6,191 nucleotides of DNA from Proteobacteria bacterium UBA4457. Lineage in GTDB: Bacteria > Pseudomonadota > Gammaproteobacteria > Ga0077536. The position numbers and the translations under genes are program-made. The DNA lies in the NCBI GenBank assembly GCA_002390205.1, contig DGOV01000035.1, positions 1-6,191 of the forward strand. The letters are read 5' to 3'. A model generated the notes under the pieces. That model made no database searches. It was given only the letters and a program-made list of their open reading frames with translations, and had not been told where the DNA came from. Positions 5,692 to 6,191 of the stretch are shown here, piece after piece (positions within the stretch are counted from its first letter, which is position 1; every line of letters begins with the position of its first letter).

Positions 5692-6191
5692 ATGAAGTTG
5701 ATACTCGCTATAACTGCCATAATTGTTGCGACAAACGCTATGGCAGCGACAAATCGGGCGTTCGTATCCAATGAGAGAAGCGACAGCGTTTCAGTAGTCG
5801 ATATTTTAACCAACAAAGTTATAAAAACGGTACAAGTTGGAAAACGACCTCGTGGAGTAGGTATCTCTCCAGATGGGAATGAAGTCTATGTAGCAATCAG
5901 TGCCGATAACGCCATCGCAGTCCTAGATCCGGCCAAAATGGAGGTTATTAGGACATTTGCAAGTGGTGACGATCCGGAAGCGTTTGCCATACATTCAAAT
6001 GGCAACCTCTACATATCAAATGAAGAAGACGCAATGGCTTCAGTATACGATCCGAGAACGGGCGCTCTATTAGCCACCATAGACGTGGGCATTGAACCTG
6101 AAGGGGTGGCAGTTGCGCCTGATGGCACTAGAGTCGCCGTGACAAGCGAGTCGACTAATCTCGTACATATAATTGGTGTTCCTGAGCATAC
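5692..6191 (+). CDS. PQQ-associated YVTN beta-propeller protein, N-terminal 166 residues (runs off right edge)
   Basis: The open frame starts at an ATG with a strong GAGG Shine-Dalgarno at 5681-5684, 7 bases upstream, and continues to the window edge. The N-terminus is a Sec signal peptide (MKLILAITAIIVATNAMA, cleavage after A18 or A19), so the protein is periplasmic. The mature part is a series of YVTN/NHL-like blades of about 42 residues, each with a 'name-value' pattern: FVSNERSDSVSVVD, then VGKRPRGVGISPDGNEVYVA, YISNEEDAMASVYD and VGIEPEGVAVAPDGTRVAVT. The segment GIEPEGVAVAPDGTR followed by TSESTNLVHII closely resembles the beta-propeller family that accompanies PQQ-dependent alcohol catabolism. 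Such propellers are thought to act as periplasmic partners or scaffolds; the biochemical role is not settled. It follows the substrate-binding-like gene by 62 bases with no terminator between, so the two are probably co-transcribed. The ABC ATPase, permease and dehydrogenase genes may lie to the right. Confidence 0.88.
   Translation, partial: MKLILAITAIIVATNAMAATNRAFVSNERSDSVSVVDILTNKVIKTVQVGKRPRGVGISPDGNEVYVAISADNAIAVLDPAKMEVIRTFASGDDPEAFAIHSNGNLYISNEEDAMASVYDPRTGALLATIDVGIEPEGVAVAPDGTRVAVTSESTNLVHIIGVPEH

Overview
The window looks like a stretch of chromosome from a Gram-negative, probably proteobacterial, respiratory organism of moderate-to-low GC. Two genes encode Sec-type signal peptides for periplasmic proteins of the PQQ-dehydrogenase-associated kind. 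The tungsten aldehyde oxidoreductase set resembles the three-subunit AorABC enzyme known from Aromatoleum-type bacteria rather than the single-subunit archaeal enzyme. The exact genus cannot be read from the sequence.

Layout. The first 253 bases hold the beginning of an unrecognised gene on the minus strand that runs off the left edge. A 278-base gap follows, containing only short inverted repeats. From 4506 down to 532 (minus strand) runs a tight four-gene operon: a 16-cysteine ferredoxin-like subunit (aorA), the tungstopterin-binding catalytic subunit (aorB), an FAD/NAD(P)-dependent oxidoreductase subunit (aorC) and a MoaD/ThiS-type sulfur carrier ending in Gly-Gly. A 316-base AT-rich divergent intergenic region (4507-4822) separates this operon from two plus-strand genes. 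These are a short, secreted substrate-binding-like protein of the PQQ-associated ABC transporter kind (4823-5629) and a secreted YVTN-type beta-propeller of the PQQ-associated kind (5692 to beyond the right edge).

How it may work together. Electrons from aldehyde oxidation at the W-pterin site of AorB would pass through its single [4Fe-4S] cluster to the four clusters of AorA, and then to the FAD of AorC and NAD+. The MoaD-like protein would supply sulfur for the pterin dithiolene. The divergent genes belong to families that accompany periplasmic PQQ-dependent alcohol dehydrogenases, which make aldehydes. The shared region therefore suggests, without proving it, one module for alcohol-to-aldehyde-to-acid oxidation. 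The intergenic region carries a perfect 13-bp inverted repeat with a third imperfect copy at the same 23-bp step, a good candidate operator for coordinated control.
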